From contig CM049405.1 of assembly GCA_026929865.2 (NCBI GenBank), positions 17,067,001-17,131,000 of the forward strand: a stretch of DNA of 64,000 nt, written 5' to 3'. The notes beneath the pieces are model-generated. The model saw only the letters and a program-made list of their open reading frames with translations, did not search any database and had not been told where the DNA came from. Shown here piece after piece: positions 33,300 through 46,446 of this stretch; position 1 is the stretch's first letter, and each line of letters opens with the position of its first letter. Both the position numbers and the translations under genes were made by a program. The DNA comes from Hyperoplus lanceolatus (lineage: Eukaryota; Chordata; Actinopteri; Uranoscopiformes; Ammodytidae).

Positions 33300-35150
33300 T
33301 ATTCAGATAGACTTTTACGTTTATTTAATAGTTGTATGAAGCCTTGGAGCGAGTTTTCTTAAACATAGTGTGGTTTTCCTCATCATCTTCCTCATCATCA
33401 CCCCCAACCTGAAATGATTTTGCACCCCCAGATTATTTGCAGGTACCACATGCAACAGAGCACTCAATGGCATGCTTCTTGCATGTGCACTTTCAGTTGT
33501 TACAGTCTGTCTTGCATGTGCATCAGAGACCCATAAGAGTATCTGTGGAGCTGTTGGTAAGGCAGTTTTGATATGGACAAGCACCCCACTATCAATCTTT
33601 CAATCCCCATTCGTGAGGCGCATGGTACGTCTGACAGTTCCTTATCTGTTGGTGACCACTGAGTATGTTGATGAACTCTGCTTTATTTTGTTTGAGAGGA
33701 ACTTGTATTTCTTCAAAGCAACCAGCATGTTCTCATCTATGACGACGGCTGCTTTGGTCCTCCCACCTGCTCACCTACAGTTTGCCATGTCTTTGGTCGA
33801 TCTGCCCTGTTGAACATGAAAACTTCCTCTCCATACTTCCTTTTGACATATTCGCTGTACAGTTTACTAATGTCTTCGTATGTATATCCACGTGTCCGAT
33901 CGATGCGCTGAGCAAGTTCCACCATCCAACATACTAAATATGACCTGTCCCTTCAGGAAGGTCAGGTGTGTGTAACGTCAAAATGGCATCTGTTAATACT
34001 GGCTTCTATGGCTGTCGAAGCAGCAAGAAGGTCTCAACCAGAGCTGGAGGAGGACTGCACAGCTCATACTTAACATGGATCCCAGTTCTTGTGAACCTTT
34101 TGCAGCAATTATGTGTCTGCACTGCTTCACAATCGATCTTCACTGAGGATCTTTGTACTGATGGTGATCACTCGATCCCTCTTCTTGAATGTGTTCTCAG
34201 CAGTAGTTTGTCCATCCATGCTAACCAAAATGGTGTTTCCGATTGCCTTTGACCTAGCAACATTTGAGGATAAGTGCGAGAAACTGCACAAGCTTGGATC
34301 CAAGCAGTAATTGTGTCTTCTTAAGATTTTTTTCAATTAGATTTGGAGAGAGAGTAGAAATGGGGCAAAGAGGGGAATGACATGCAGAGAACTGAACCAG
34401 GCCATCTAGGGGGACACTCTAACCACTGTGCCACGAGAGCCCCCTGTAATTGTGTCTTTCTTGGAGATTGCTTAGAACTGGCATGGAGTGACGCCATGTC
34501 AGATGTTGCAGCTATGTCATCCCTTGCACTCTTGTGAGGCCACCAATGGTTTTCATACTCTCATTAGAACCTGCTCAAGATCCATAGACATGCCAGCCCA
34601 TAGGCGACCACTCCATCTGACCACATGGAATCCCTGTTCCAAATGGACCTTGCACATCCACTGCACATACTGCAGATGTGGGCTGATTGTGTGTAGAGAT
34701 AATGCCCCGATACTGCCATGAAAGGAAGCATTTATGATATTCTTTCATAGTGAAGTTCCCAATTCCCAGTACGTTCAGCTCTCATAAACTTGCTAAATAT
34801 GTCTACCAATGGATTTTAAGGATTCAGTTTAGCCTTTGAGAAATCATCTTATTCTGAGAATCACATCAGAATGGCACGCCTTCTCTGCAGACATCGCTCT
34901 ATCAGCTTTGCATAGATTGACACCAGAGTTTTTTAATTGATCTCCAGCAGGTATCATCCGCTGATGACATCTCTGCATCACAATATGTTGTATCTCCTTG
35001 CAGCTGAAGGGGAGTCACAACAAATGCATCACACAGATTCAGGACATTGAGGACTCCATCAATGCTAGTTAATCTTATCCTCTTCCCTGTCATAATGTGC
35101 AGGGCATTGGCTGCATAGAACATCTCCATCACTTCCTCTTCCCAGCACCA
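33300..35150 (-). pseudogene. decayed gene with CXC-type cysteine motif
   Basis: Minus-strand reading shows scattered coding-like segments. One is RGYTYEDISKLYSEYVKRKY at about 33.85 kb. Near 33.45-33.53 kb there is a cysteine run with the spacing C-x-C-x3-C ... C-x-C-x6-C-x3-C-x2-C (CTCKKHAIECSVACGTC). An acidic stretch (DDEEDDEE) and a polyadenylation-like AATAAA follow near 33.33 kb. The Cys spacing recalls the CXC (tesmin/TSO1-like) zinc-binding domain. I have a memory of fish proteins with a similar C-terminus but cannot name the family. It is thoroughly broken and occupies the centre of the inverted-arm element. Confidence 0.45.
34320..34446 (-). repeat. tRNA-related SINE, minus orientation
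   Basis: The reverse complement begins GGGGGCTCTCGTGGCACAGT, continues GGTTAGAGTGTCCCCC and GGTTCAGTTCTCTGCATGTC, then ATTCCCCTCTTTGCCCCATT. The last modules match those of the SINE at 63595-63770. It sits inside the centre of the inverted-arm element and so inserted after that element formed. Confidence 0.7.
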
Positions 35151-35496
35151 GCCTTAACATGCACAATGGACCCCTAAAAACTAATATCAGTGTGGAAGCC
35201 CCAAAGTCACTAACATAACCTCTGGCTCAGCTTATTTCATAAGAAAGGCCTTCCACCAGTGGTTGATTAAATGTGATGATTGGGGTGGATTTGTGGCAGT
35301 GGGCATGTTCACATAGGAACTTACATGTGGAGTAGACACACTTGGTGTCACTATGTCTCATATCGACCAATGGGGTAAACACAAAGGTACCCGAATGATT
35401 GCCATGCTGTGCATCATACTAGACCATGCTGGACTGGACAGGATGGCTGTTTTCCATATGAGTTCCAGGTCTGCTGTCGGGTCATGTGGTTCTGAG

Positions 35497-35671
<175 letters not shown>

Positions 35672-36367
35672 AATAATTGATTTGCATTGCATCCAACACC
35701 ATATCTCTCGTTAAACAAAGTTGTCGGTTGATTTGGGTTTTTTGTATTTTTTTTTTACAAACATTTAAGCCTATGTCTTTGTTAGAGAACACAATTAAAA
35801 CTCATACAATGCTACACAATGTTTATGCAACATAGGCCCAAATTATAAAGTCACAGCGATGTTTTCGGATATTGGGCTTTCATTTTCGGAAAAACATTGG
35901 ATTCACCCTTAACTACTGACCTTCACTGTTTCTGATGTTGTATCATTGTAATCCCTGACCATGAAAACATAGAGGCAGACATCACTAGTTATGTGTTATT
36001 ATGTTTGGTTCAGGAGTTATGAGGAAAAATGCATAATTAGGCTATGGCGGAACGTAAAATGGTCACCACGGCAACCATGATTACATTTTGCAATGGCTAA
36101 ATATCTGAAACTGCTCAGGGCTCCAAACTGTATAAGAGAAGAAAAGGTTAACAATTCTGAAAAGGTTAACAATTTGGCACATATCCCCTCTACCATAAAA
36201 CAGTACTTTAGGAAGCCGAAAATTGGCATAAAAGGTGTGGTTAAGAAAACCCTTAAAAAAATAACTTTCCACCACATGGATTCCTTAAGACTTTTAGTAT
36301 GTTATGTATTACATATTCATGAGTCAAAAACAGTTGGAATGGTTTCTGTTGCAATTTTTTTAAGGTC

Positions 36368-36743
36368 AGGTCATATAATGCCTGGACTATTCTAGAAACA
36401 CAACAGCTCCATGGATGTTTAACCAAGTTTTGGTCCCTATATGAAGACTCTCTGAGGCTAGCTACTGAAAATATCTATCCCCAAATCAACACAGATTATG
36501 ATCAATTCACTAAAACAATTCATCATGTTATTGTTATTACACCCTAAGGCTTGGAGCCTTTTTTTTGTTGCTGTCTTTATTTTAAATTGTCTACAGCCCT
36601 GCATTCAGGACAGTGCAAGATCAGTGTGCCAGATTAATATTGATATGCACGCACATTCACTTAAGTATGTTGCCACCTGTAAGCCAATGAGGAGCCGCAA
36701 CTGTCAATATTGTCACTGCAGGGCAGATGTATGAGGACAGTGT

Positions 36744-36788
<45 letters not shown>

Positions 36789-36805
36789 TTCCTGTTCCTG
36801 CACTC
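36368..36805. repeat. short spacer with (CA)21 at 36745-36786
   Basis: Non-coding DNA between the inverted-arm element and the second CGAGTAA element. The only feature is the CA run. Confidence 0.8.
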
Positions 36806-36809
36806 TTAA

Positions 36810-37727
36810 AGCCACTACGAGTAACATGGCACGTTGGCGTCCCCTTTGGACAAAAGCGGTAGTATTTTTACGAAGCCCGCTGTCGCAAAGCTGTTTACTA
36901 GCGCGTGAGTGTGAACTGAGAAGGGAGCAATATAGTGCATGTCCGTGTGTTGAAAGTGTGGACTCTTTTCGGCTCCGTGAGAGTGGTTTTGACACTGCAT
37001 GAACTAATGCCAGTCACTGCCACACGCACCTGATTGCAATGCTGATTGCTAACTACTCTCTCTCACGGAGCTGAAAGATTAGGCCTACGTGTCCGACTCC
37101 TCATAGAAAGCGAATGAACGATAGACGGCAGTTAGTATGGATCACGATGAGGTAATGTGTTTGTGTTGTTGATGTAAATAATGACTATTTCAGATAATGG
37201 TTATCTGATGATGGTGAAGCAAAGCAAACTTTGTGTTAGTACCAACCGCTTATTCATTTAGGAGTAAACACTGCAGTCTAGTTTCGCTCTCGTGAAATTG
37301 TATACACGTTGCTTGGCAACGCCCTCGTCCCCCCGTAGCCTATATCACTCTCCCTTTTAGCTTTTCTTCATTGCATTTTCTTTTTTTTCTTTGATGGATC
37401 AGCCCCGTTATCAGTCATTATGACGACAAATAACTGTATCAAACAAGGCTCCCGCTCCCCTTCCCTCATCTGGAGGGATAGGCTTCTCAATTCACGTTGC
37501 TGCGCCACACTGAAATCTGCGACCAATACGGATATGTGACCATAGAGCTTGCACGAGCGAACCGAAAATCGGACTGGGTGTGCGACCAGACCAAAAGCAG
37601 TAATAAAAACTATTTAAAAACGTCTTTCTTTGCACTGATGGTCTCGTTTGCTGTTAAAGGTAATTTATGATTATCAGAGGAAACATGAGGCTGTTTAAAA
37701 GATATTTAAATGTTACTCGTAGCCGCT
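36810..37727. mobile_element. TTAA-flanked DNA transposon, family CGAGTAA, copy 2
   Basis: TTAA at 36806-36809 and 37728-37731 flanks a 918-bp element with the same termini as 2890-3821: AGCCACTACGAGTAA and TTACTCGTAGCCGCT. The internal order matches too (e.g. GCGTCCCCTTTGGACAAAAG, AGCGAATGAACG, GAGTAAACACTG, GCACTGATGGTCTCG). The few small indels indicate that both copies came from one source fairly recently. No transposase. Confidence 0.9.
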
Positions 37728-37731
37728 TTAA

Positions 37732-40700
37732 AGTTGTGTGCAGCCAGGCCTGAAAGATGGGAGGAAAGGTGCACGGCTTGGCAGATTTATACCATTCTCC
37801 TTACAGACAGAAAAATAACTGTCTGTGTATGGGTAGCTCCATACATCCCAACGGTCCTAGGTGTATGGGACCCAAACCTTTTGGATTTTAATTTTTCTCT
37901 TCATGTTATGTATTGTTGAATAATGGTAGAAAACCCAACATGCCGAGCCCCTTAAGGGTTTTCTGGGTTTCCTTTGCATGTGCTTTTTTACTCTGTCTCT
38001 AAAATGTATCCTTGTTATTGTTTTTGTATTGTTTTTTTACATGTGCTAAATAAATGAATTAAAAAATCAAAGTCTGACTTTGATACATTAACTAATATGT
38101 GTAATATCTTTTTAATTATTTGAATTATGTATTCATACAGAGAGAAGAGCCCAGGAATAAGTGGCACATATGTCAAACGGAAGTTAACAGACTTGCAATA
38201 CAATAAACCTAAAAATTTAAATATTTGGAATGAATGAAAATCAATGTGTTGTATAAATATCAATTTGATGAATAATCAGAACCTGGGGGGGTCGGCAGAC
38301 AACGTTTCACTTTTTCTGAAGGATGCCACTTAAATCCAAACCTTTCCTCCTGAATATTTAGGCTACATGAATACAATATTAATTTTACTGCAGGAGGACA
38401 GTCCATGAATAACAATGAGATAGGCTAATGAAATCAACTATCTAGCTGAAATGCATATATTAAACTGAGGTATCAATGTCCTTCTTCTTTTGCATTGTTT
38501 GTTCATTTTACTCTTTTTGCCACAGGTTCATTCAATATTTGCCTCGGCCATGGATTTGTTTACAGCCAAGAATAATTACTGCGTAGCACCGTTTTATTCT
38601 GTGTGCCTATGTTATCTGTGTAATGAGAAGAGCCATTAGAAAATTAATATTATTTGCATGAACATTTTCCACCTTAGCAAATTTGTTATTTTGAGTCAGT
38701 GTTAATGAAAACTGCTTGCCAAATTGAAGCCATGCGATACAGTATCTATCCTCCTGAGGAAACCCTTCCATTAACAATGTAGTTTAAAGAACTGGGGGAA
38801 CTCAGTCAAATCAATTAACGTCATTCTGTAATAACATGGAATAAATGGAGCTAAAAAGCTGTGTTGATTTTGTGAGTCCTAAGCTGATTTATCTTCTACT
38901 GTGTTTGAAATGGTACAAAACATGATTGTTCATAAAAAGTACAATTAGTTTCCTCATTATGAACTAACAACAACACCAGTTTCATGATTACACATGCAAT
39001 CTCTCTCTCTCTAAGGAAAGAATAATTTTTGCACTAGCTTAGTAAACAAGGGGTTGTAAAATAATTCATCCCATGCATAGAGGATCTCTGTGAACGGCAG
39101 AAGGTCACTTCCCGCCAGCAAAGCTGATAGGGGAAATGGCGTTGATGTTCCTGAGCAGCCATTTTTCGTCCCTGACAAAGACTCCATCTGCCACGGGGCC
39201 ATTTGCAGCCTGCGAGTCAGAATATCAATGATTTCCCAACCATTCTACAACACAGCATTCTAACCTTGGCGTCACCTCTACGCCAGTCTGAGCGCTGACA
39301 CCACAGATCTGTCCTGTAGCTATGCCAACAAAACTCTCATCCAGCTAAGTGGCATTCACACTGCTCAAGAACAGTGAGCATTTAAGTTAGCAATGATCAT
39401 ATTTGAGCTGTTTTTGAGATGGATGATCGAGCTGCTGCAAAGTGTCAACATTTCTGGGTCGACTCAAATTATTAGCAAAATCGAGGACGCAACTCATGAT
39501 AAAGATGACATACTGTGGATTGGAAGCTTTTTCTCCGGGACAAGCTGCACAACGTTTCTGTGTGCTGATTAAGTCAGAAAAAAGACTAATAATCCCTGTC
39601 GCCCCAAATGAAGACTTGATGCCAACATTAAAGAAGGAACAGCAGCTGGTCATGATCACCCAAGAAAATGCAATATTCCTCAATGCCATTTGCGCACCTC
39701 GGAGACACACAGTCCCAGTCCTCTGACAAGCTCCCCCAGTAGACCATGTCAGTGTTGTCCCTAAAACCCAAAGACCTGCCTGACCTCTCACCCCACAAGA
39801 GAAAGAAACATAAATAATTCCAAGGAACTGAAACGTCTCTTTCTTTCTCCCTCTGGTCTTATCCCTGTTGAGCGGACATAACATGTTCCACATAAATCCA
39901 TACCGCACCGCTACCTCCACTAAATATTATATTACTCCCTTCAAAACCAGCAGGCTATATATAAATTAATAGTACATAAAGAAAATGAGAGATTTGTCCT
40001 AGCATCAGCCAGTTAACAGTACAAGTCGCACAAACATGCACTACTAGTTGATTTGCCATACAAGGAAGTTAAGCACAGCACTGTAGTTTGGTGCTTCTTC
40101 TGGAGAGAGAATACATAAATGATTCAATTCAATATTTTGTTCCCTTATTCTCTTAAGCCCATTTCACACAGGAACTCTGGACAATATCCAGACTAGAGAA
40201 TATGTTTCAGGTACTGCTGATCTACCTGTTCGCATATAGTGCTGCAAATAGTAAGGGTGGCTTGGGATACAGACAGAGCAACTAGGTAGGATAGGATGTG
40301 AAAGGTGCACTACAGAGACCTCAGTATTTTACAGTACAATGTTGTTTGGCCCAATCGCCAGAGGCCCATAGATCTGATCATCCCTCTAATGTGTCCACCA
40401 TGACATTTCTACAGACTTTGCCCTGCTGAATGATGCATCATTTTGGACCTATATTGTGGTCACTCAAAATCTAACATTTATTTGATGTACTTTTATACAA
40501 GAAAGAAGTAGTCTGAGATAAGGCCGAATTTATTTAATGTAAAGACCATTAAGCCCATAGAAAAAAACATGACATAACCAGTGTTGTGGATACAGAAACA
40601 CATTTTGCACTTTGCTGCTATTCATTCGATTCATTACACATCTGAGAACAGTCGGTGTCAATTCACTATCCATACAACTAACAAACAACATAGTTGCATC

Positions 40701-41862
40701 AGTGAAATGATTCTTTGACACAGTTCTTTCATCACTTTACTTTTCCTTCCTTTGTGTATTTTAGTCTCTGTCTGGGCAGAAGAATGTAGAGAGCATAACG
40801 AAGAGTGGTTTCTGAACCGTATACTATCACATCATATTACATTGCCACAGAATATGTTCACTCTTCTGACTGAGCCAGAAAATATAGCCTATTCTGTAAA
40901 CCTACACTATTAACTGAAGCACATAAAATGTGGTCATACATACAGAACACATTACTTTCAAAGGATTCAAATTAAAACTTAGTGATCAACATTGTGACTG
41001 GGAGTGAGGGAAACACTTCACACCAACTCAACCCAAAAAGTATGTAAACTTCTACAGTAATTAAGCTGAAATTGTAAATGTCATAAACATATTTAAAATA
41101 CAACTTAAGACTATTCATTTAAAATGCTATTGTGATACACTAACATAGTGACATTGCATCACATAACATTTTGCTGAGTAGTTACTGGATAAGAATGAAC
41201 AGTTAACAGTTAAGAACTTGTTTCCATTAACAATTCCTCAAAAGACAAGCACATCTGCTTTGTCTGTAGCCAGACCTGGCCTTTGTGTGCTTTGTATCTT
41301 CATTGTGTTGAGGTGGTATAGAAATGAACTGCATGGCTTTTACTATAAATCAGCTGTACACAAACGATGAACATTGAAGTGCTGTTTTAAAGATAGTTTA
41401 ATCTTGATTAAAGTTAGATCTCTCTCTGTATATGTTCTAAGTTTCTCTTTTTTCTTTTGATTTTCAAACTTTGCCAGGTAGGGTTGAACTACAATAACAG
41501 AATCTTGTGTTTTTCAGAAATCAAATAGGAATCAATGGTTGGAAATTTGGAATAGTTAAATTCTTTAACTCTTTCCCTTTTTAGCAGGGGGAGGGTGAGC
41601 TCACAGGTCCAACTCAACAGTAACAGATAAAAGAAAAGTTTTGGGCAGTATAGGCAACCAAACTTTGACAAACCTTTCATCAAACTACAAGAGGCAAAGG
41701 AGGGCTGGTAGAAAAAAATTGCAAATTAAACAAAGAAATTAGATACAAGCAGATCTCTGCACAGTTGCACAATGTACGGACATAATAAGTCACAAAGTTT
41801 TCAACACTGCATTCTAGCTGTTTTCAGCATGACCTCACTCAACACTGTGACTGTACTGATCA
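37732..41862. other. non-coding stretch between elements
   Basis: About 4.1 kb with no recognised exon or transposon. A 177-codon minus-strand open frame at 39387-39920 has no family resemblance and overlaps a 94-codon frame on the other strand, so I treat it as chance. A short (CT) run lies at 39001-39012. Confidence 0.5.
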
Positions 41863-41871
41863 CAACTGATC

Positions 41872-42098
41872 TAGTCTGGCTTGACCACTTCCGCCAGCGT
41901 CTATTAAGCGCTGGCGTCGGCAAACAACGCTATGCCTCCATTGGCTGCTTCCCAGGGTTAGCCCCGCCGTAGATGATTGTGATTGGTTTAAAGAAATAAA
42001 AACAGGCCAGCCCAGTTTCCCCCCCGAATAGACGGCTCTAAACGGAGTGCTTCCAGACCATACTACTTGCTGTAGTTTGGTCTGGCTTTGCGAGACTA
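41872..42098. mobile_element. 227-bp MITE, termini TAGTCTGGC/GCGAGACTA, 9-bp target duplication
   Basis: CAACTGATC occurs at 41863-41871 and 42099-42107. The enclosed element starts TAGTCTGGCTTGACC and ends GGTCTGGCTTTGCGAGACTA, giving short imperfect inverted termini. Its 9-bp duplication and TAG/CTA ends are like those of the 21443-22041 element, so the two may use the same transposase superfamily. Confidence 0.75.
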
Positions 42099-42137
42099 CA
42101 ACTGATCTGATTATCTTACACTGTTGAACAGTGTGAA

Positions 42138-42184
42138 TGGTGTGTGTGTGCGTGCGTGCATGCGTGTGTGTGTGTGTGCGCGTG
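42138..42184. repeat. (TG)n-rich microsatellite
   Basis: An imperfect TG/CG dinucleotide run (TGTGTGTGCGTGCGTGCATG and onwards) in intergenic DNA just right of the MITE. Confidence 0.9.
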
Positions 42185-42352
42185 AGAGAGAAAAACCTTT
42201 GTAATATGTTTCATTATTGAAATCATTACTTATCATTCATTAATAAAATCTGTGTTAAGTGACCATTAAACTGGGCCATATGAGGAGTGTAAAAACCTGC
42301 TCATCAACAACCATTGGTTAAAGCAGCGACCAAAAGGCTGGCTGTGACTTAC

Positions 42353-42391
42353 CCGACACCGCAGCCGTTTCTGAAACTTAAGAGTTGGGCC
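42353..42391 (-). other. possible untranslated exon (baz2b 5' side)
   Basis: On the minus strand a strong donor GTCGG|GTAAGTC closes a segment preceded by possible acceptors TTTACCTACAG or AAGTTTCAG. The segment is not protein-like. Because baz2b coding exon 1 starts with an acceptor, upstream untranslated exons must exist to the right, and this is a candidate. Splice-site shape is the only evidence. Confidence 0.25.
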
Positions 42392-43634
42392 CTGTAGGTA
42401 AACTGAAGGCTACTCACATAACTGCAATAATAAATCGTGAAAGGGCTTCAACTCCACACAGATGAAAGGGAGAGTGCTCAGGTTTAGAGGTGATGGGATT
42501 CCTGTGGCGATGCTCGTTTTGCCATTGCCGGTTCAACTGAGCTTGTCTCCTGCGCTACAGATGACCTGTCTCTTTCCAGGGTCAGTCACATAAAAACCAT
42601 AGGAGACTTTTCTCCCCTAGATCGGGGAGGTGGCCGTGTACATGTCATAAACTTCCTGGCACAACTCCAGTGTTCCCTTCTTCATAAAGTGTCAGTGAGC
42701 AGCAGTTCCACTCGGGCTTTAGGATTTCACTAAATGTTGAAATATTTTGGAAGGAAAAAGAGAAGAGAAGCAAAGGCACAAGCGGGAAAACTTTGGTAGG
42801 ATTCAACTCCATAGGTACATTTGGGCACCACGGCCTTCCAGAAAGACCGACCACTGAACAAACAGTACAATTAAAAGAAAAGAAAATTCTCGTTAAAGAA
42901 ATTTATTTAGCTTTGTAACTGATTTACTGCCAGATCCAAATGCAACTGTCCTATTATGTTACCTGCTTGCACCACAATGGAGGGCAGGGTTTACAAAAGA
43001 GAAAAATTAACTGCATTTGCAAGACTTCAAATTAACTCTCATAATTTGGCAACAAAGTAGCACAGTAAGAGAGAAAAAACATCTCAAACTTTCTGATATA
43101 GTAGAAGAGTAGTATGCCCATCACCTCTGTCTTGGGGCAACAATTCCATTTTTAACAGTAGCCAGGAAACATATATGCAGAGCAGCCCAAATTAAAATTT
43201 CAAATAAAGCCAAACAATAGCTCCAATACCACCAATTACCCCTGTTATGTTCACAGTAATTTAGCTTAATATACCCAATAGTCAAAAAAGTTTTCCTTTT
43301 CTCCCCCAAGAGATTTCAATATGTTCTGAAGCTTTGACACTCTAATGCTAAGAAAGAGTGGAATTAATTAGATACGTACACAAAATGAGAGCAACTTGTA
43401 ATGCGGCATAAAATGGGGGGGCTTTCTTAAAATTATAATCCTTTACCCAAATAATACTTTACCATGGAGGTGTTCTGCTTAGTCCTGCTGTATTCCCATT
43501 TATGAGTCACTCTTTTCAATTGAACAAAGAAAATAGTGTTTTTTTCTTACACAACATCAAAAGAGTCACTTCAAAGAGCATATTGGCAGAGATGGACGAT
43601 GGGTATATACTAGCTGCTGTATCCAAACACTTAC

Positions 43635-43677
43635 CCTATGAGACGCTCTTCAGTTCTGTGACATCACTGCTCTGCAC
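43635..43677 (-). other. possible 43-nt untranslated exon (baz2b 5' side)
   Basis: The minus strand reads CTTGTGTTTCAG|GTGCAGAGCAG ... CGTCTCATAGG|GTAAGTG, a good acceptor and a near-consensus donor 43 nt apart. It contains a stop in frames that could be read, so it would be non-coding. It lies upstream of baz2b on the right strand and is the best-formed candidate for a baz2b 5' UTR exon that I found. Confidence 0.4.
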
Positions 43678-44075
43678 CTGAAACACAAGACAACAACAGT
43701 CAGATGCATTGCTTGATATTATCGATTCACTCATTCAGCATCGCTCCTATATCGGAAAGCTCCACGAAAATGAAATAAAAATGGTAATATTGGCCCAAGG
43801 GGAGATGAGTTGTCCATTCTAAACATCAGCAGAAAAAAAAACACAAGGCAATGGGATATGACAAACACTCTGGAGAAATTGGATTATGGTCTGCTGTATA
43901 ACAGATCTGGCTAGCCTACAATTTATTTCAGCAAAAAAATCAAATGACCTTTAGGCATCGCACAAATGTATTTTAGTTGAGAGGAAACTGACAATCTTTT
44001 TTGAAAAACACTCAAATATCAAGCTTTTAAAGTCTCCTTCAAAGTTTATCCTGACAAAGCCATTCTCATAGTTAA

Positions 44076-44386
44076 AGGTGCACTATGTAACTTTTGGGAG
44101 TGTCAGAGAAGTGAAAATGTTGTAAGATATATATGCTCATAACCAAATATACAAACTTTCCTCACAGGAAAATTGGATCCCTGGGACACTGTTTGAAGTT
44201 AGAAAGCTTCCTGAAAAGTTACTTTTTAATTTTGTTGTTGGATATAGCAGCAGGGCCCACAGTTTTGATTTCAAATGTATTCTAGTCTCATGTTTGGTTC
44301 CAGGTGTTCCAAGAAGTACATGTAGAACAAATATGTTGTGTAAAGTAACTGCAAATCCCTCTCCCCTGAAACCGCATAGTGCACCT
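44076..44386. mobile_element. 311-bp TTAA MITE, TIR AGGTGCACTATG
   Basis: TTAA at 44072-44075 and 44387-44390 flanks perfect 12-bp inverted termini AGGTGCACTATG and CATAGTGCACCT. This matches a very common fish MITE with an AGGTGCA start next to TTAA. Non-coding. Confidence 0.88.
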
Positions 44387-44644
44387 TTAAGATAGCATCA
44401 CATAGGCACTGAAAACCTTTTTCTCTACTAGCCACCACGAATGTGAAATCGCCAAAGTGGAATTATGGCAATGGTCGAGTTGAGTGACATAAAAGTCGCA
44501 TGATATCCGGTATAACTGTTCAGACTGAGGATGCATTGCAAAACATCAGAGTTGTGTGCGATTTAAGACCACTTGTGAAAGTCCAAATCGGAAAATGAAG
44601 AGATCAGGGTTCCATGAGGATTTGCTGTTCGGACTTTTACCTGT

Positions 44645-44773
44645 TCACCTTCTTCTATTTTTATTTAATTTAATTTATTTATATTTATATATATATATAT
44701 TTTTTATATAAAATAAATAAATAAAATAAATATATATATATGTATATAAGTAAATAAATAAATAAATAAATAA

Positions 44774-44806
<33 letters not shown>

Positions 44807-44810
44807 TACA

Positions 44811-44844
<34 letters not shown>
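44645..44844. repeat. AT-rich microsatellite cluster (TTTA/TAAA/TA, then CA)
   Basis: Consecutive TTTAT, TATA, (AATA)n and (AT)n runs are followed by a CA run at 44813-44844. The stretch is self-complementary and likely forms cruciforms. No gene signal. Confidence 0.9.
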
Positions 44845-44848
<4 letters not shown>

Positions 44849-45255
44849 AAAGGGTTCTTCACACTTTTAGCCTTCACACTTGTTATTTTATATTAACAAC
44901 CTCTCCAAATACTTTCTAAATCATTATACTTAATCTCTTATTAAGAAAAACTGGATCTCTTAACAAGTCTAGCCTCTGTGCTCACACATCAGTAGCAACA
45001 ACACTTGTTGAGAACCATCTACATGCAGGTCACCTTACAGCCCATGGAGAAATAAGCTACAGCAAAATTCATTTGGGACCGTTTCCCTGCTGTTTTTGAG
45101 TTTTTTCCATGTTATTTCATATGTGTTTCTGATCTGAATAAGAATAGAATGAATTAAGAATAAATGAGAGAGAAACAGACCCTCACCCTCCAAAGATATA
45201 ATTCCGTTACAGTCTTTTTGTGCATTGAACGTTCAAGAGAGATAAGGATAGTTGA

Positions 45256-45308
45256 GCTGAGGACAGCGACGGAAGAGCCACATAGGCATTAGTCACGCTG
45301 TCCTCAGC
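45256..45308. other. 13-bp perfect inverted repeat
   Basis: GCTGAGGACAGCG at 45256-45268 and its exact reverse complement CGCTGTCCTCAGC at 45296-45308 enclose a 27-nt loop. It may be a fragment of a MITE or a chance hairpin. Confidence 0.7.
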
Positions 45309-46369
45309 GCCGCAAAAGTGCTGGAACGGAGATGACGATGATGACGCTGTGTTTTTTTTTTTTTTTTGTTTTTTGTCTTATTTTAACTGGCCCATCCAGT
45401 TTTCTGAAGGCCCACCCATAATCAAAATCCTGGCGCCGCTTACTCGATAGGGCCAGGTTAAACTAGTGTTTATTCACAAGAGAGTGATCATTATTTTGTT
45501 TTATCTTTCAGTCCATAATTAAAAATGGAACTGTTATGTTCTTTGTGTATTTTATTTTTGTTTATGTTGCAACAATGATATACACTTCAAGGAAGAGAGA
45601 GTAGAAAATACATATTTACCTGTTAAACCTAACTGTTGAGTCAGTGTGTTTCACCATTGCTGTTAGTGATCCATTTCCTCCTGTTTGTTACTTTCAAAGA
45701 AACCATTAAACTGGATATAATTTGTTGAAGAAACTATTTTGGAGTTCTTTGATGGTATTTATGTCAAAATGAACTTCTAGATGACGAGAATAAAGGTAAA
45801 ACTAATTGTGTTGTCTGAAAACACTTCAGACTCGCAACAAACTAAAAAAATTGCAAGATTTGTCACGCGCGGACACGCGAGTAACATGACATACGCGACC
45901 GAGAGACAGAGAGAGAAAAAAAAGTGATATACGGCCTGATCTGCACCTTTAAACATCCCGACCAATTTGTTTATTCACTTTAAGTCCAGTCATAGTGGTC
46001 TATGACCAAGCAATCAATGAATAAAAACACAGGAAGTTTAAAGCTCCTTAACTCCTGCCACCACAACTGTCAACACTACAATGCAACTGCCTATCCAGCC
46101 AGCTCCATGACATAAATAAATCATGCCCTTACATTCAATGGTAGCAAAAGACGTGCCCTATCAACACCATTTACAACTGGTTATTTTTATTTTGACATAT
46201 TTTTATTAAATTATTAAAAATATGTTTCACTTATTTAGCCTATTTCTATTCTCCCTGTTTTCAGTTCAATTAGACCTTTGTTTAAAGTCCAAAGTCATGG
46301 TGTTTTTAGAAAAAAACCTTGTTAAAAGTAAAATAAATGCATAATGTTCTTAAATCAATGATTAACTGT

Positions 46370-46446
46370 CTTTAATAATCGTGATAACACAATGTGATTA
46401 CTCAAAATAATCATGATTATGATTTTTTCATAATCGAGCAGCCCTA
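46370..46446. repeat. terminus of a fish interspersed repeat (AATCGAGCAGCCCTA)
   Basis: The run AATCATGATTATGATTTTTT followed by CATAATCGAGCAGCCCTA resembles the end of a common fish repeat whose other end begins TAGGGCTGC. The partner end is not seen, so it is partial. It directly precedes the Gypsy fossil. Confidence 0.4.

Noticed and set aside
37738-38062. Possible retrocopy or extra repeat next to CGAGTAA copy 2
   Set aside because: No termini, tail or coding similarity could be identified.
39387-39920. 177-codon minus-strand open frame
   Set aside because: No start or splice context, no family resemblance, and it competes with a plus-strand frame in the same place.
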